In this document: in pieces, positions 19,421 through 28,539 of the stretch | Layout: each line of letters starts with the position of its first letter | Numbering within the stretch: position 1 is the stretch's first letter | From: Microscillaceae bacterium | GTDB taxonomy: Bacteria; Bacteroidota; Bacteroidia; Cytophagales; Microscillaceae | DNA: 64,000 bases | Direction: 5' to 3' | Assembly: GCA_011390205.1 (NCBI GenBank) | Contig: JAABSX010000007.1 | Span: 1-64,000, forward strand | Notes under the pieces: model-generated | Databases searched by the model: none | What the model saw: the letters and a program-made list of their open reading frames with translations, nothing else | Told to the model about the DNA's origin: nothing | Made by a program: the position numbers and the translations under genes

Positions 19421-20002
19421 ATGAAAGTACTCATATTATCTACCTCGCCACGCAAAGAAAGCAACACACTCAAAGTAGCAAAGGCGCTAGACAAGCTCAG
19501 CCAAGAAAAAGGACACAGCACCAAAGTAGTAAACTTTGAAAACTATGACATCCCTATGGTAGGGCAAGGTGCTTTGCAGAAAGACGCACTCAGTGATTTT
19601 CAAAGAGAATTCATAGAAGCGATGGAGTGGGCACAAGTAATCGTGCTGGCAGCTCCCGAATACAACTGGACGACTAGCGGGCAGCTCATCAATGCCATAC
19701 ATCAGCTAGGCAGCAGAGAGTTTGCCCACGTTTTTGATGACAAGGTCTTCGGGCTAGTCGGTGTTTCCTCAGGCAGAGGTGGCAGGCTTCCTTGTGTAGA
19801 GATGATGATGCTTATCAATAAAATGATTAACTTTTTGGATCAATACTCTGTGGTATCACCCAGAATTTTTGAATCTCACGAAACTCAAAATAACTTGGAC
19901 GAAGAAGGTAACCCCAAGCCTGATACGGTCTATTTGAGAGGAATGATAGGTTTCTTAGATTATACTTTTGTCATAGCCAAACGCTGGTTTAGAGAGGACT
20001 AA
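19421..20002 (+). CDS. NADPH-dependent FMN reductase family protein
   Basis: A 193-residue flavodoxin-fold protein from the ATG at 19421 (MKVLILSTSPRKESNTLKVA). The frame is open for 21 codons upstream, but the FMN-phosphate loop (STSPRKESNT) fixes the natural N-terminus. Other motifs are AQVIVLAAPEYNWTTSGQLINAI and VFGLVGVSSGRGGRLPC. Such enzymes reduce FMN, quinones, azo dyes or chromate with NAD(P)H in the cytosol. The last 14 bp overlap the 3' end of the convergent histidine kinase gene. Confidence 0.9.
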   Translation: MKVLILSTSPRKESNTLKVAKALDKLSQEKGHSTKVVNFENYDIPMVGQGALQKDALSDFQREFIEAMEWAQVIVLAAPEYNWTTSGQLINAIHQLGSREFAHVFDDKVFGLVGVSSGRGGRLPCVEMMMLINKMINFLDQYSVVSPRIFESHETQNNLDEEGNPKPDTVYLRGMIGFLDYTFVIAKRWFRED

Positions 20003-21587
20003 GGTTGGGGATTTGTATTTTAAAGGCGGTGCCTTGGTGCAAGACAGACTCTACATTGACACTCCCTTGGAGCCGCTCTACGGTTTGTTTGACGATATAC
20101 ATTCCTAGTCCGGCTCCATCTGATTTTTCGGTTGCTCTAAAAAACATATCAAATATCCTGTGCAGGTATTCTTTCTGGATTCCGATTCCGTTATCTTTCA
20201 GATGAATAAATGCCTTATCACTGTCTATATGAATATCTATTTTTAGTGAAGGCTTCTTGTGGGCTGGGTTATAGTATTTGAAAGCATTGGATATAATATT
20301 ATTGAGTACAATCTTGATTCTGAGTTTGTCTGAGCAAAAGAGGTATTCTTTGGGGATAATATTCACCCGAACGTTGATTTTGGCAGCGCTCTCTACGTAT
20401 TCTAAATCTTCTAGGCAGCTTTGGATAAGTTTGTCAAAATCAATACTTTCCATCGTAATTTCACTTCGGCTTGTTCTGGCATAATTGAGCATTTCTTTGA
20501 CAAATCCATCTAATTTATGGATTCTGTTCTCAATCAAATCTACATAATGGTGTTTTTTCTCGGGGTTGTCTTCTATTTTATAAATATTGACAAGACCTAG
20601 AATAGAGCTGAGAGGTGAGCGTAAATCGTGTGAAATCTTATAAACAAGCTGGTCAAGTTCATAATTTCTGTTTGAGAGTTCGGTAAGTGTTTTTTCTAGG
20701 CTAAGTTGATTTTCTTGAAGGGATAAATTGGCTGTTTTGAGTTCATTCTCATATTTTACCATTTCATTGATATCTAGCAGCATGGTTACGACAGCATAGA
20801 CCTTATTTTGGTAATCTTGGAGTGTTACTACATTGACACTGACCCATTTATATGTACCATCTTTATGCTTGAGCATCAGTTTGCTTGTAATATTAGAGGT
20901 AGATAGAATTTTCTCTCGGCTGCTGGTAACTGTTTGTCTTTGGCTAGGATGGATGTTTTCTAAGATAGGATCTTTGAATAATTTTTCAAATTCACTCTTG
21001 GAGTAGCCGAGCATAGTGGAGAGTTTTTTATTGTTAAAGATGTATTTTTGCTCTTCTATGTGATAGGCAGTCAGGGCGGCGGGGACGGTCTCTGCAATTC
21101 CACGTATCATTTTTTGCGTATTGATAAGGTTTACCAGTGTCTTTCGAATCTGTTCGTTCTGTTTTTTGAGCGTCTCTTTGGTTATTTCTAGGTTTTTGTT
21201 GTTGTCAGGAAATCTTGTGTAGCCCTCTTGTATTTGTTCTGGGTATGTAGTGCGGGTATTGCTGAGGTAGATATAGAGGTGTTGCTGTGCTTGATTGAGG
21301 GAGATGTTCCAATCATTTTTTTTGATAACTTGTTGAATATCAGCAGTATGCAGGCAAATCTTGCTTTGCTGGATGAGTGCATTGGAGCGTAGCTTCTCAA
21401 CTTCTGATTTTAGGACAAGCCACTCTGACTCTACAAAAAAATACTGTAAGGGCCTCACATAGAGTACTTCTACGGAGATGCCTAGCTGTGCTGCAAACGC
21501 ATCATTACAAGAAAGAAGGTGCAGCTCTGTATCAAATATTGCTTGTGGACAGGGGCTACTTAGAAACACACTTTCATAATCAATCAT
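19989..21587 (-). CDS. PAS-domain sensor histidine kinase, soluble
   Basis: A 532-residue kinase without membrane spans, so probably cytoplasmic. Residues about 5-110 resemble a divergent PAS domain. About 160-280 is a clear PAS/PAC (VPAALTAYHIEEQKYIFNN, YKWVSVNVVTLQDY), then a coiled coil, then the HisKA domain with the phospho-acceptor His320 in YKISHDLRSPLSSILG. HATPase motifs follow: NNIISNAFKYYN (N box), KDNGIGIQ (G1) and DGAGLGMYIVKQTVE (G2). No receiver or response-regulator gene is adjacent, so it is an orphan kinase. The 3' end overlaps the flavin reductase gene by 14 bp. Confidence 0.94.
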   Translation of the reverse strand: MIDYESVFLSSPCPQAIFDTELHLLSCNDAFAAQLGISVEVLYVRPLQYFFVESEWLVLKSEVEKLRSNALIQQSKICLHTADIQQVIKKNDWNISLNQAQQHLYIYLSNTRTTYPEQIQEGYTRFPDNNKNLEITKETLKKQNEQIRKTLVNLINTQKMIRGIAETVPAALTAYHIEEQKYIFNNKKLSTMLGYSKSEFEKLFKDPILENIHPSQRQTVTSSREKILSTSNITSKLMLKHKDGTYKWVSVNVVTLQDYQNKVYAVVTMLLDINEMVKYENELKTANLSLQENQLSLEKTLTELSNRNYELDQLVYKISHDLRSPLSSILGLVNIYKIEDNPEKKHHYVDLIENRIHKLDGFVKEMLNYARTSRSEITMESIDFDKLIQSCLEDLEYVESAAKINVRVNIIPKEYLFCSDKLRIKIVLNNIISNAFKYYNPAHKKPSLKIDIHIDSDKAFIHLKDNGIGIQKEYLHRIFDMFFRATEKSDGAGLGMYIVKQTVERLQGSVNVESVLHQGTAFKIQIPNLSPL

Positions 21588-21616
21588 AAAAAAATAGGGA
21601 TAAAGATAAGTTGATT

Positions 21617-23701
21617 TTATTGGGGAGAATAAATCCTGCGTGCATTTTTCAGTACTTCTTCTTTGGACAAGGTCATTTTCTTGAGTTTTTGTTGGGTATA
21701 TTTCTCCATTTGGTCAGTATAATGTGGACTATTTTTGTGATTAGATGCTCCATACGCATTTATACTTTCTAACTCTGTGCCATTTTCAGAAAATCTGACA
21801 AGCAAGATATAAGACTCACCCTGAGTAGTTTTAAACTTTCCTTTTTTATAGGGGCTGGCAGTCATTGCCGCAATGACATCTTGGTTGCCTGGCATAGGCA
21901 GACTCACTTTGCCTCGCCGATGTATTTGTATTTTGCCTAGGGGTACTTGTATGGTTTTAAAATGCCTTTTGAGGTGTTTTTCTGTGGCTTGCAGTGCTGT
22001 GATTATTTCAGATTCTGATACTGTATTGTATGCTTCTAAGCGTAATTTGCTGCGGAGGTCTTCACTCAAATAATGAAGAAATACCATAAAAACCCCTGCA
22101 CCGATACTTTCTACGTCATTTTTTCTGTCCCACTGCTGCAAAACACGGAGTATCTCTGCCGAATTTGGGTGTTGTAAAGGATTAATTTTAAATAAATCAT
22201 TCAGATTGGTGGCTACCGTAAAAGCCAAACTATCAGGATAAGTCAAATCGTATTTTATTTTTTTGAAATCTTCATAGCTTATTTTTTCTGTATGATTTTC
22301 TAGAAGGCTGGCGAGTCTTAGACTTCGGTTGTTTTGGTATTGTTCAAAACCCATCGTAGGGTCATAGGCAGTGCTAGGTTTGTTTTCTTCTTTTTTGGTG
22401 GCATAAAACGGACTATTATTGGTATTAAATACATAGCCTGATGGCGGGTTAAACACCTGCGGAAGCTCAGAAACAGGATGGTAGTTGCCCCTTTGCCACA
22501 GTGTCTTGGAAGTATTGCCTGGGAGTACTTTTTGCCAATCATAGCCTGTATCTCGGTAGGGAATCAAGCCATTGCTGAGGTAAAAAATATTGTCTTCTTT
22601 ATCGGCATAGACCAAGTTGAAGCAGGCCGCATCTTGCCTCTCAAGAGCAGCCTTAAACGCTGCCCAATTTTTTGCTTTTCCCATATAAAACTGCTGTTCT
22701 GCTGCCTTGATATGCATATTGGCAGGAAAACGCACTGCATAAAACTTCCCCTCTTTTTCTAGGGATGCACCATATTTGCTCCAGTAAAAAGTAAATTTTT
22801 TGGCGATTTTAAGCGGGCCGAGTTTTACCTTTATTTTTTTGCTTCTGACCAGAAGGGTTTCCCATTGCCCATCAAAGCGGTAGGTGAGGGGCTTTTCGGG
22901 GTGCATCTCTAGTAGGTAAATATCCGTAAAATCAGGATGATTGACCGTATGTGCCCAGCCTAGATTTTCATTGACTCCGTGCCCGATAGAGAGAAAACCA
23001 GGCAGGGTCCCCCCCAATACATTCAGCCCTTCCTCACTTTGCAGGTGCACTTCATACCAAGCAAGTGCCCCTTCTAGTGGCTGGTGAGAGTTGATGGCTA
23101 GGAAGGTCTCGCCTGAGGTAGTTTTGCTACTGCTGATGGCAAGAGCATTTGAGCCTGTGCCTAGCTTGGGCTCGTCTTGGATGATGCTTCCGTTAAATAT
23201 CTTGCTTAACTCATCAGTCAAACCAGAAAATAAAGCATATCCTAGTGTATATGAGCGGATTAAGTCTTTCTCAGTGATGGGAAAACTGCCTTTGAGCAAG
23301 ACTTCTTTGGGGTGTGCTTTGGCGTAGGCATTAATTCCTTCAGTATAAGCCGTTAAGATTTTTTTGAAGTCGGGAGAGAACGTATTTTCAGTATAAGCAG
23401 TATCGACGAGGGCTTCTATTCCTATCAAAAAACCAATCACATCCAGTGCAGCACTTGATTTGCCTTTGACCTGTGCAAGTTTACTTTGTGAGGCAAGGAG
23501 TAGCTCTTGGGCTGAGGCAAAATCATCTTCTGCGGCTGCCCAAGCCAGTCCGTAGGCTACTTCAGCATCAGTCTTTGCAAAAATATGGGGCACTCCCCAA
23601 GCATCACGGGCAATTTGTATATTTTGAGGATTTATTTGGGCTGGTAAGTTGTGCAGCGTATATGATAAGATAAAAATGAGGCTTAGTGTACGATAGAGCA
23701 T
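21617..23701 (-). CDS. Penicillin acylase family N-terminal-nucleophile hydrolase
   Basis: A 694-residue exported Ntn hydrolase, made as a precursor that cleaves itself into alpha and beta chains. There is a signal peptide to about residue 22 (NLPAQ). The alpha-chain opening IQIARDAWGVPHIFAKTDAEVAYGLAWA is typical. The nucleophile should be Ser184 in GTGSNALAIS, followed by AINSHQPL. HTVNHPDFTDIYLLE fits the region after the nucleophile, and the C-terminal GNQDVIAAMTASPYKKG resembles the family end. Known members cleave penicillin G, glutaryl-cephalosporins or N-acyl-homoserine lactones. The substrate here is unknown; there is no acyl-lactone system in view. Confidence 0.92.
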   Translation of the reverse strand: MLYRTLSLIFILSYTLHNLPAQINPQNIQIARDAWGVPHIFAKTDAEVAYGLAWAAAEDDFASAQELLLASQSKLAQVKGKSSAALDVIGFLIGIEALVDTAYTENTFSPDFKKILTAYTEGINAYAKAHPKEVLLKGSFPITEKDLIRSYTLGYALFSGLTDELSKIFNGSIIQDEPKLGTGSNALAISSSKTTSGETFLAINSHQPLEGALAWYEVHLQSEEGLNVLGGTLPGFLSIGHGVNENLGWAHTVNHPDFTDIYLLEMHPEKPLTYRFDGQWETLLVRSKKIKVKLGPLKIAKKFTFYWSKYGASLEKEGKFYAVRFPANMHIKAAEQQFYMGKAKNWAAFKAALERQDAACFNLVYADKEDNIFYLSNGLIPYRDTGYDWQKVLPGNTSKTLWQRGNYHPVSELPQVFNPPSGYVFNTNNSPFYATKKEENKPSTAYDPTMGFEQYQNNRSLRLASLLENHTEKISYEDFKKIKYDLTYPDSLAFTVATNLNDLFKINPLQHPNSAEILRVLQQWDRKNDVESIGAGVFMVFLHYLSEDLRSKLRLEAYNTVSESEIITALQATEKHLKRHFKTIQVPLGKIQIHRRGKVSLPMPGNQDVIAAMTASPYKKGKFKTTQGESYILLVRFSENGTELESINAYGASNHKNSPHYTDQMEKYTQQKLKKMTLSKEEVLKNARRIYSPQ

Positions 23702-23754
23702 TTTATATTTGGGTATTTTTGCTAAGTATTATGAAAGGGTATAGTAGATAAAAG

Positions 23755-23799
23755 CACCCCTTCTTGTGGCTTGTACATTCGAAGCCACGAGAAGGGGTG
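23755..23799 (-). terminator. Hairpin terminator after the small PAS gene
   Basis: An 18-bp stem (23755-23772 CACCCCTTCTTGTGGCTT with 23782-23799, one C/A mismatch) and a 9-nt loop. On the minus strand it lies 20 bp past the PAS gene stop and upstream of the acylase gene. The G/C-rich stem is strong; the T run on the minus strand is short. Confidence 0.7.
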
Positions 23800-23819
23800 T
23801 GGTGTTTGAAATATAAATT

Positions 23820-24209
23820 CTAAGCTTTTTGAATAAAAGTAAGTTTGTGTGGTTTTCCATTGATTTTATCGCTAAAACCCGCATCTACATCTATACTGAT
23901 GTTTTCTCCGTTTTTGCCTACGATTGCAAACTTTTCAAAGATTTCTATCTGTACTTCTATAAACTCATCGTGCATATCTTTGAGTTCTTCTTTATGGTCT
24001 TTGGGCACTACCATCAAAAAGCTTTTACCTAGCATCTCACCCTTGCTGTAGCCTAGGATGCCCAGATAATTGGCATTCATCCCTACATAAATACCATTTT
24101 CATCTGTGATACAGATGCCTAGTTTTGTATTTTCTATGATTTCTTCAAATTTTTCGGGGTTTTTGTCTATTGCATTTTTGATGCGTTCTGTTTCTGTGAG
24201 GTCTATCAT
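23820..24209 (-). CDS. Stand-alone PAS domain protein
   Basis: A 129-residue cytoplasmic protein that is little more than one PAS domain (about residues 18-128): ENTKLGICITDENGIYVGMN, YLGILGYSKGEMLGKSF, then a PAC-like end KPHKLTFIQKA. A charged helix precedes it (TETERIKNAIDKNPEKFEEI). It has no output domain. It lies 61 bp downstream of the GAF-PAS gene in the same orientation and shares a terminator, so it is probably an operon partner, perhaps binding the same signal or forming a heterodimer. Confidence 0.88.
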   Translation of the reverse strand: MIDLTETERIKNAIDKNPEKFEEIIENTKLGICITDENGIYVGMNANYLGILGYSKGEMLGKSFLMVVPKDHKEELKDMHDEFIEVQIEIFEKFAIVGKNGENISIDVDAGFSDKINGKPHKLTFIQKA

Positions 24210-24270
24210 AATTATAAGATTTATGGGTAAGGATTAAAAAATAAAAATTGTAAGTTTTTTGATCGTCTTT

Positions 24271-25650
24271 TTATAATTCTTTGAATTGTTCTATGATTTT
24301 ATCTTTTGTTGCAATTTCATTTTTGAGGGCTTTGATTCTTTCATAAGCCTTGTCTTGAATGCTTTTGGTTCTTTCTTTGAGCAATATTTGATTTTGCTCA
24401 ATAATCTGCTGGGTTTCTAGGAGTTCTGTTTGTTGTCGTTTTTCGAGCGTAATATCATAGGCGATTTTGAGTATCTTCATGATTTGCTCTTTGTTATTTT
24501 TAATGGGGTAGTAAGTGCCTCTAATCCACTTAGATTTCCCATTTTTATCTATTCTATGAAAATCACTGCTGATGGTTTCTCCATTTCTGAGCCTTTCCCA
24601 GAGGTTTTTGTATTCGTCTGATTCTCTGCTGGCTGGGTGGACTAGCATTTTGTGCAATCTTCCTCTGAGTTCGTTTTCTTGGTAGCCGAAGAAATCAGCA
24701 AAGGCATCATTGACTCTGAGCATTTCACCATCTGGGCTAAATTCGGCAGAGAGGCTGGCACTGTCAATGGCTGCCATGGTGCTTTCTTGCTCTTGTAAAA
24801 GTCTTTGAAGTTCTTCCTGAGTAGCCTGTAGCTCTTCCATATTTTGGCGTAGTTCTTCATCTTGTGCCATGAGTTCTTCGGTTTGCTCACGTGTAGCTAT
24901 CAGTAGGCTGCGGGTTCTTTCATTGATGCGTGTCGTAATGACTGTACTTGCTAGATTCTCGCATAATTTTTTGATAAGCGCCCTTTGGTAAGTCTGAAAA
25001 GGATAAAAGGAAGCCAGCTCTAGCACCCCGATTACGTCATCTCCGTCTATGAGTGGGCAGATAAAGAGGTGTTGTGGGTTGCTATCACCCAATCCTGAGG
25101 TAATGCTTAGGTAGTCATTGGGTATTTTGGAGAGGTAGATTTCTTGTTTTTCGAGGAATACCTGCCCTACAAGCCCTTCGGCATAGTCATACTCTATGCG
25201 AATAAATTTTTGGATAAATTTTTTACGGTTATAAGCATAGCTTGCCACGAGCTCTAGGGTGGTATATTCATCTTCTTCTTCGTGAATTAAAAATAACCCT
25301 CCTTGGTTGGCATTCACATAAGGTACAATCTCGGAGAGCATTTCATCTCCCATTTTGCGCTGTGAGTCAAAGTTATCCCGCATTAGCTCCGAAAATTTGG
25401 CAAGCCCTGTGGTTACCCAGTTTTGCTGTTTTTCATTTTCTGCAAGCTTTTGAATTTCTGCCTGCATTTTAAGCAAACTACTGATGAGGCTTTCTGGCTT
25501 GTTAAAATCTCCTTGGTAGCTCGCATTGTTGCTATCTTGGCGAAGCTGATTCACAAATTCAGTAGCCTCTGCAATTTCTTGCTTTAGCATTTGGATTTGC
25601 TGTAGGTATTCGGATATAATGTCTTTTTTTATGAATTGATGACCAAGCAT
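24271..25650 (-). CDS. GAF-PAS coiled-coil sensor without output domain
   Basis: A 459-residue soluble protein. In order: N-terminal coiled coil (about 10-85), GAF domain (about 85-245; VPYVNANQGGLFLIHEEED, EYDYAEGLVGQVFLEKQ, FICPLIDGDDVIGVLELAS), a Glu/Gln-rich coiled coil (about 250-295; LMAQDEELRQNMEELQATQEELQ), a PAS domain (about 295-410; ALPHA/BETA core with FADFFGYQENELRG and the PAC end MKILKIAYDIT), and a final coiled coil to the C-terminus. There is no kinase, cyclase or phosphatase domain. It is a clear paralogue of the gene at 47104. The architecture suggests a signalling scaffold that acts through protein contacts. Confidence 0.88.
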   Translation of the reverse strand: MLGHQFIKKDIISEYLQQIQMLKQEIAEATEFVNQLRQDSNNASYQGDFNKPESLISSLLKMQAEIQKLAENEKQQNWVTTGLAKFSELMRDNFDSQRKMGDEMLSEIVPYVNANQGGLFLIHEEEDEYTTLELVASYAYNRKKFIQKFIRIEYDYAEGLVGQVFLEKQEIYLSKIPNDYLSITSGLGDSNPQHLFICPLIDGDDVIGVLELASFYPFQTYQRALIKKLCENLASTVITTRINERTRSLLIATREQTEELMAQDEELRQNMEELQATQEELQRLLQEQESTMAAIDSASLSAEFSPDGEMLRVNDAFADFFGYQENELRGRLHKMLVHPASRESDEYKNLWERLRNGETISSDFHRIDKNGKSKWIRGTYYPIKNNKEQIMKILKIAYDITLEKRQQTELLETQQIIEQNQILLKERTKSIQDKAYERIKALKNEIATKDKIIEQFKEL

Positions 25651-25898
25651 GCTTTTATAAGGAATTACTTTTGAATAGAGTTTAGATAAACAAAATTGAA
25701 TAATTCAATGACTCTATGCAAAGAATGTCAATAATTATGCAAAATATAAAATTAATATTGGTTTATGCAAGATGTATTAAATAAAAGTAATCTTATGAGT
25801 GCCTAGGAGTCTTTGTGTTTGGACAATGATTAACTGTAAGTAAATGAATATCAATAGGTTATGCTATACTTTTTTTAGCGGCTAAGACAGATAGATAG

Positions 25899-25916
25899 GC
25901 AAACTAAAGTTTGTGC
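25899..25916. repeat. Short palindrome next to the peroxiredoxin-like gene
   Basis: GCAAACTAAAGTTTGTGC has a perfect CAAACT/AGTTTG core and ends 5 bp before the stop codon of the adjacent minus-strand gene. It may act as a weak 3' stabiliser or be a scrap of a dispersed repeat. Confidence 0.35.
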
Positions 25917-25920
25917 TACA

Positions 25921-26913
25921 TCACTTCAGCTCGCAGCTTGCTATTGCTTGATAATCAGGCACATCTGAGGCTGTTTGGTGTTTGTAAGATTGTAATATTT
26001 TATTCTGATGTACCAAAAACACACCAGGCATCCTAAAGCCATCTCCCACAAGCTTGCCTATACCGTGTCCTTTGAGAATGCCCGCATAAAAGCCCCGTGT
26101 AAAAGATTTTAGACCAAACACCTGCAAGAAAGAGGCTCTCTGAAGCCCAAAAACCCTGTAAAGTATGCAGCTAGGGTCACTTACTCGGTCTATGTGGGCT
26201 ATGCCATATTTTGCGAAATAAGCTTGGGCATCTGATTCGCTGCCCATGTGTACCAAGACAATCTTGACACCCTCTTCTGCGAGAGCCTCTTGTTTTTGGG
26301 AAATATCCCCGAGTGCTTCCTTGCAAAATGTGCAGCCAAAATGCCTTAAAAATACAATCAAAAGGGGCTTCTCTTGGCTTAAATCTGATAATGTGCTGCC
26401 TTCTTGATTTTGATAATCAGACAACACGGAGGGAAATTGTGCTTTGCTTTCCGCCTCTGTATTTTGGCTCACCTTGAATACCAAATAAAAACCCCAAGCC
26501 ATTGGCAATACCCATAGTAAATCATTAAAAATGATGTGTAGGTAAAAATTAAGGACATCATAACCTTGCTCCAATAGTAAAAAATAAGCGACCAAAGGCC
26601 CCAATAACTTACTGCCCAAACCCAAAAAAATAAACACCTGAAAACGAACAGCTTGAGCTGCAGCAATCAGGTAAAACACCCCGAAAAGCAGCACTGCAGC
26701 CCCAAAAGGATATAAAAACAAAGGGGCAGACACCACCTCAGGGTTGAGGGCATTGTAAAAATCTAAAGGGCGGCTCATAATATAAACACCCCATGCTAGA
26801 TTGTAATAGCCTGCAAACTTCAAAAAACGGATAATCCATTGAGGGATTGATGGTGATTTCGTATTCAAGAATAAAAGATTTATGTGAATTATTAGATTAC
26901 TATGCACTTTCAA
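25921..26913 (-). CDS. Membrane-anchored peroxiredoxin-like (AhpC/TSA) protein
   Basis: A 330-residue fusion. The first half has four hydrophobic spans (about 30-48, 62-88, 92-114, 124-148). The second half is a thioredoxin-fold domain of the peroxiredoxin-like type (AhpC-TSA_2/SelL-like): KPLLIVFLRHFGCTFCKEALGD, with Cys194 and Cys197, then VKIVLVHMGSESDAQAYFAKYGI, FGLQRASFLQVFGL, and MPGVFLVHQNKILQSYKH. The CxxC pair points to thiol redox activity at the membrane; the side of the membrane is not certain. It is divergent from the gene at 26969, with 55 bp between them. The membrane half resembles small DoxX-like bundles, but I cannot assign it firmly. Confidence 0.8.
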   Translation of the reverse strand: MKVHSNLIIHINLLFLNTKSPSIPQWIIRFLKFAGYYNLAWGVYIMSRPLDFYNALNPEVVSAPLFLYPFGAAVLLFGVFYLIAAAQAVRFQVFIFLGLGSKLLGPLVAYFLLLEQGYDVLNFYLHIIFNDLLWVLPMAWGFYLVFKVSQNTEAESKAQFPSVLSDYQNQEGSTLSDLSQEKPLLIVFLRHFGCTFCKEALGDISQKQEALAEEGVKIVLVHMGSESDAQAYFAKYGIAHIDRVSDPSCILYRVFGLQRASFLQVFGLKSFTRGFYAGILKGHGIGKLVGDGFRMPGVFLVHQNKILQSYKHQTASDVPDYQAIASCELK

Positions 26914-26968
26914 ATAACTTAATAAACATGCTTTCGGTTATAGTTTTTTGCAATCTAAACAATGAGTC

Positions 26969-27577
26969 ATGAATTTTTTTAACCAAATCTATCAGAAAAT
27001 ATTTACCAATCAGACTGATTCAGAAACTCTACCCGTAGAAGTACGCGAACCACTCAAAAGAAATGAATCGTATCAAAAAATATTTCAAGATTGGGTAGCA
27101 TCAGAAAGAAAAACACAGCGCATTCAGCCTATTGCTAAAGCCTATCACTTTAAAAAAGCCAATATCCACGGAGACATTCGGGTGCACCTCTTACGCTCAG
27201 GTGGTGCCAATGGCTTTGCCGTTACGCACCATCCTGATTTTGAGAAAGACACACTTTCTTTTTTGCTGGAGTATTGGAAACAAAAAACAGAGGAATTGGG
27301 CTATCAGCTCCAAGTAGCCGAAAGGCAAATAAGCGAAAAAACAGGCTATATCCAGACCAAGGAAAAGTATTATTTAAAACCTTCTATCCGCTTAGATACC
27401 ATCCAAAACAGGCTTTGTAATCAGCTATATGGCAATGTATTGCTAGAATACATCCAGATAGATGGGCTGCCTAGTTACCTCAAGGTATTGGTTACTTATT
27501 ATGTAGATGCACAGTTTAGCAAGGCATTGGAATATGATGACTTTGTGAGAATTCTGTTTGAAGAGCCTAGTTTGTAA
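26969..27577 (+). CDS. Hypothetical protein (202 aa)
   Basis: A soluble 202-residue protein without signal peptide. It has an N-terminal charged segment (EVREPLKRNESYQKIFQDWV) and an alpha/beta remainder with GDIRVHLLRSGGANGFAVTHH, KTEELGYQLQVAERQISEK and VLLEYIQIDGLPSYLKVLVTYY. This looks like a conserved Bacteroidota protein, but I cannot name a family. Its position 84 bp upstream of the alpha/beta hydrolase allows co-transcription. Confidence 0.7.
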   Translation: MNFFNQIYQKIFTNQTDSETLPVEVREPLKRNESYQKIFQDWVASERKTQRIQPIAKAYHFKKANIHGDIRVHLLRSGGANGFAVTHHPDFEKDTLSFLLEYWKQKTEELGYQLQVAERQISEKTGYIQTKEKYYLKPSIRLDTIQNRLCNQLYGNVLLEYIQIDGLPSYLKVLVTYYVDAQFSKALEYDDFVRILFEEPSL

Positions 27578-27661
27578 ACTTTTTCATGAAAAATTTCTCA
27601 TCAAAATATCGTATATTGCATCACTACGTAGTTCTTCTAACAAAAAAATAATATCCTAAAA

Positions 27662-28513
27662 ATGAATATCGAAAAAAATACCATTCTTACTTCTGAGCAC
27701 GATGAGCAGCCCTTTGGGTTAGATGCCTTTTATATACCCAATGCCAAGGCAAAGCCTGTCATCGTGTTTATACATGGCTTTAATTCTTTCAAAGATTGGG
27801 GGCATTATGACTTGGTCGCACAGACTTTTGCTGAGGCTGGTTTTGTGTTTGTCAAGTTTAATTTATCTCACAATGGCACTACACCTATGCGTCCTACAGA
27901 GTTTGTGGATTTGCACGCCTATGGCAATGACAAGTTTTCTACAGATTTAGATGATATAGGCTTGGTCTTGGATTATTTGCAGCATCCAGATTGCACTTTT
28001 GGCTCAGAGATGGATTTAGAAAAAATCGCACTCATAGGGCACAGCCGAGGCGGTGCATTGGCTATGCTCAAAGCAGCCGAAGACAGCCGTGTCAAAGCAA
28101 TGATTACTTGGGCATCTATCAAATCTACCCATCATTTCTGGACAAAAGAAAACATCGAGAAGGTCAATAAAGAAGGGGTGGTCTATTATATCAATGGACG
28201 CACCAAACAAAAATTACCCTTGTATCAGTCTTATTACGAAGATGTTTTGCTAAATCCAGAAAGACTAGATGTAGAAAAAGCAATGCGAAGCCTCAAAATA
28301 CCTGCTTTGATTACACATGGTGATGCAGATGAGTCTGTCCCTGCCTTCTTTGTGGACAAACTGCACGAGTGGAAGCCAGACGCAGAGAAGTTTTTGGTGG
28401 AAGGTGCTACCCATACTTTTGGGGCATATCACCCCTATGACCAAGATGTCCTGCCTGCACACGCACAGACATTGATAAATAAAACCATTGGTTTTTTGAA
28501 AAATCAGCTTTAG
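27662..28513 (+). CDS. Alpha/beta hydrolase (dienelactone-hydrolase/esterase type)
   Basis: A 283-residue cytoplasmic alpha/beta hydrolase. The oxyanion region is PVIVFIHGFNSFKDWGHY. The nucleophile is Ser128 in LIGHSRGGALAM, the acid is probably Asp221 or Asp223 in THGDADESVP, and the His is His251 in GATHTFG. The whole triad is in the expected order and spacing. The substrate is unknown. Neighbours do not indicate a pathway. Confidence 0.92.
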   Translation: MNIEKNTILTSEHDEQPFGLDAFYIPNAKAKPVIVFIHGFNSFKDWGHYDLVAQTFAEAGFVFVKFNLSHNGTTPMRPTEFVDLHAYGNDKFSTDLDDIGLVLDYLQHPDCTFGSEMDLEKIALIGHSRGGALAMLKAAEDSRVKAMITWASIKSTHHFWTKENIEKVNKEGVVYYINGRTKQKLPLYQSYYEDVLLNPERLDVEKAMRSLKIPALITHGDADESVPAFFVDKLHEWKPDAEKFLVEGATHTFGAYHPYDQDVLPAHAQTLINKTIGFLKNQL

Positions 28514-28539
28514 CATCCTTTTCCTATCCAAAAATGGGA

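Noticed and set aside
21617-23701. Quorum-quenching acylase assignment
   Set aside because: The penicillin-acylase fold is clear, but nothing in the sequence distinguishes acyl-homoserine-lactone from other amide substrates.
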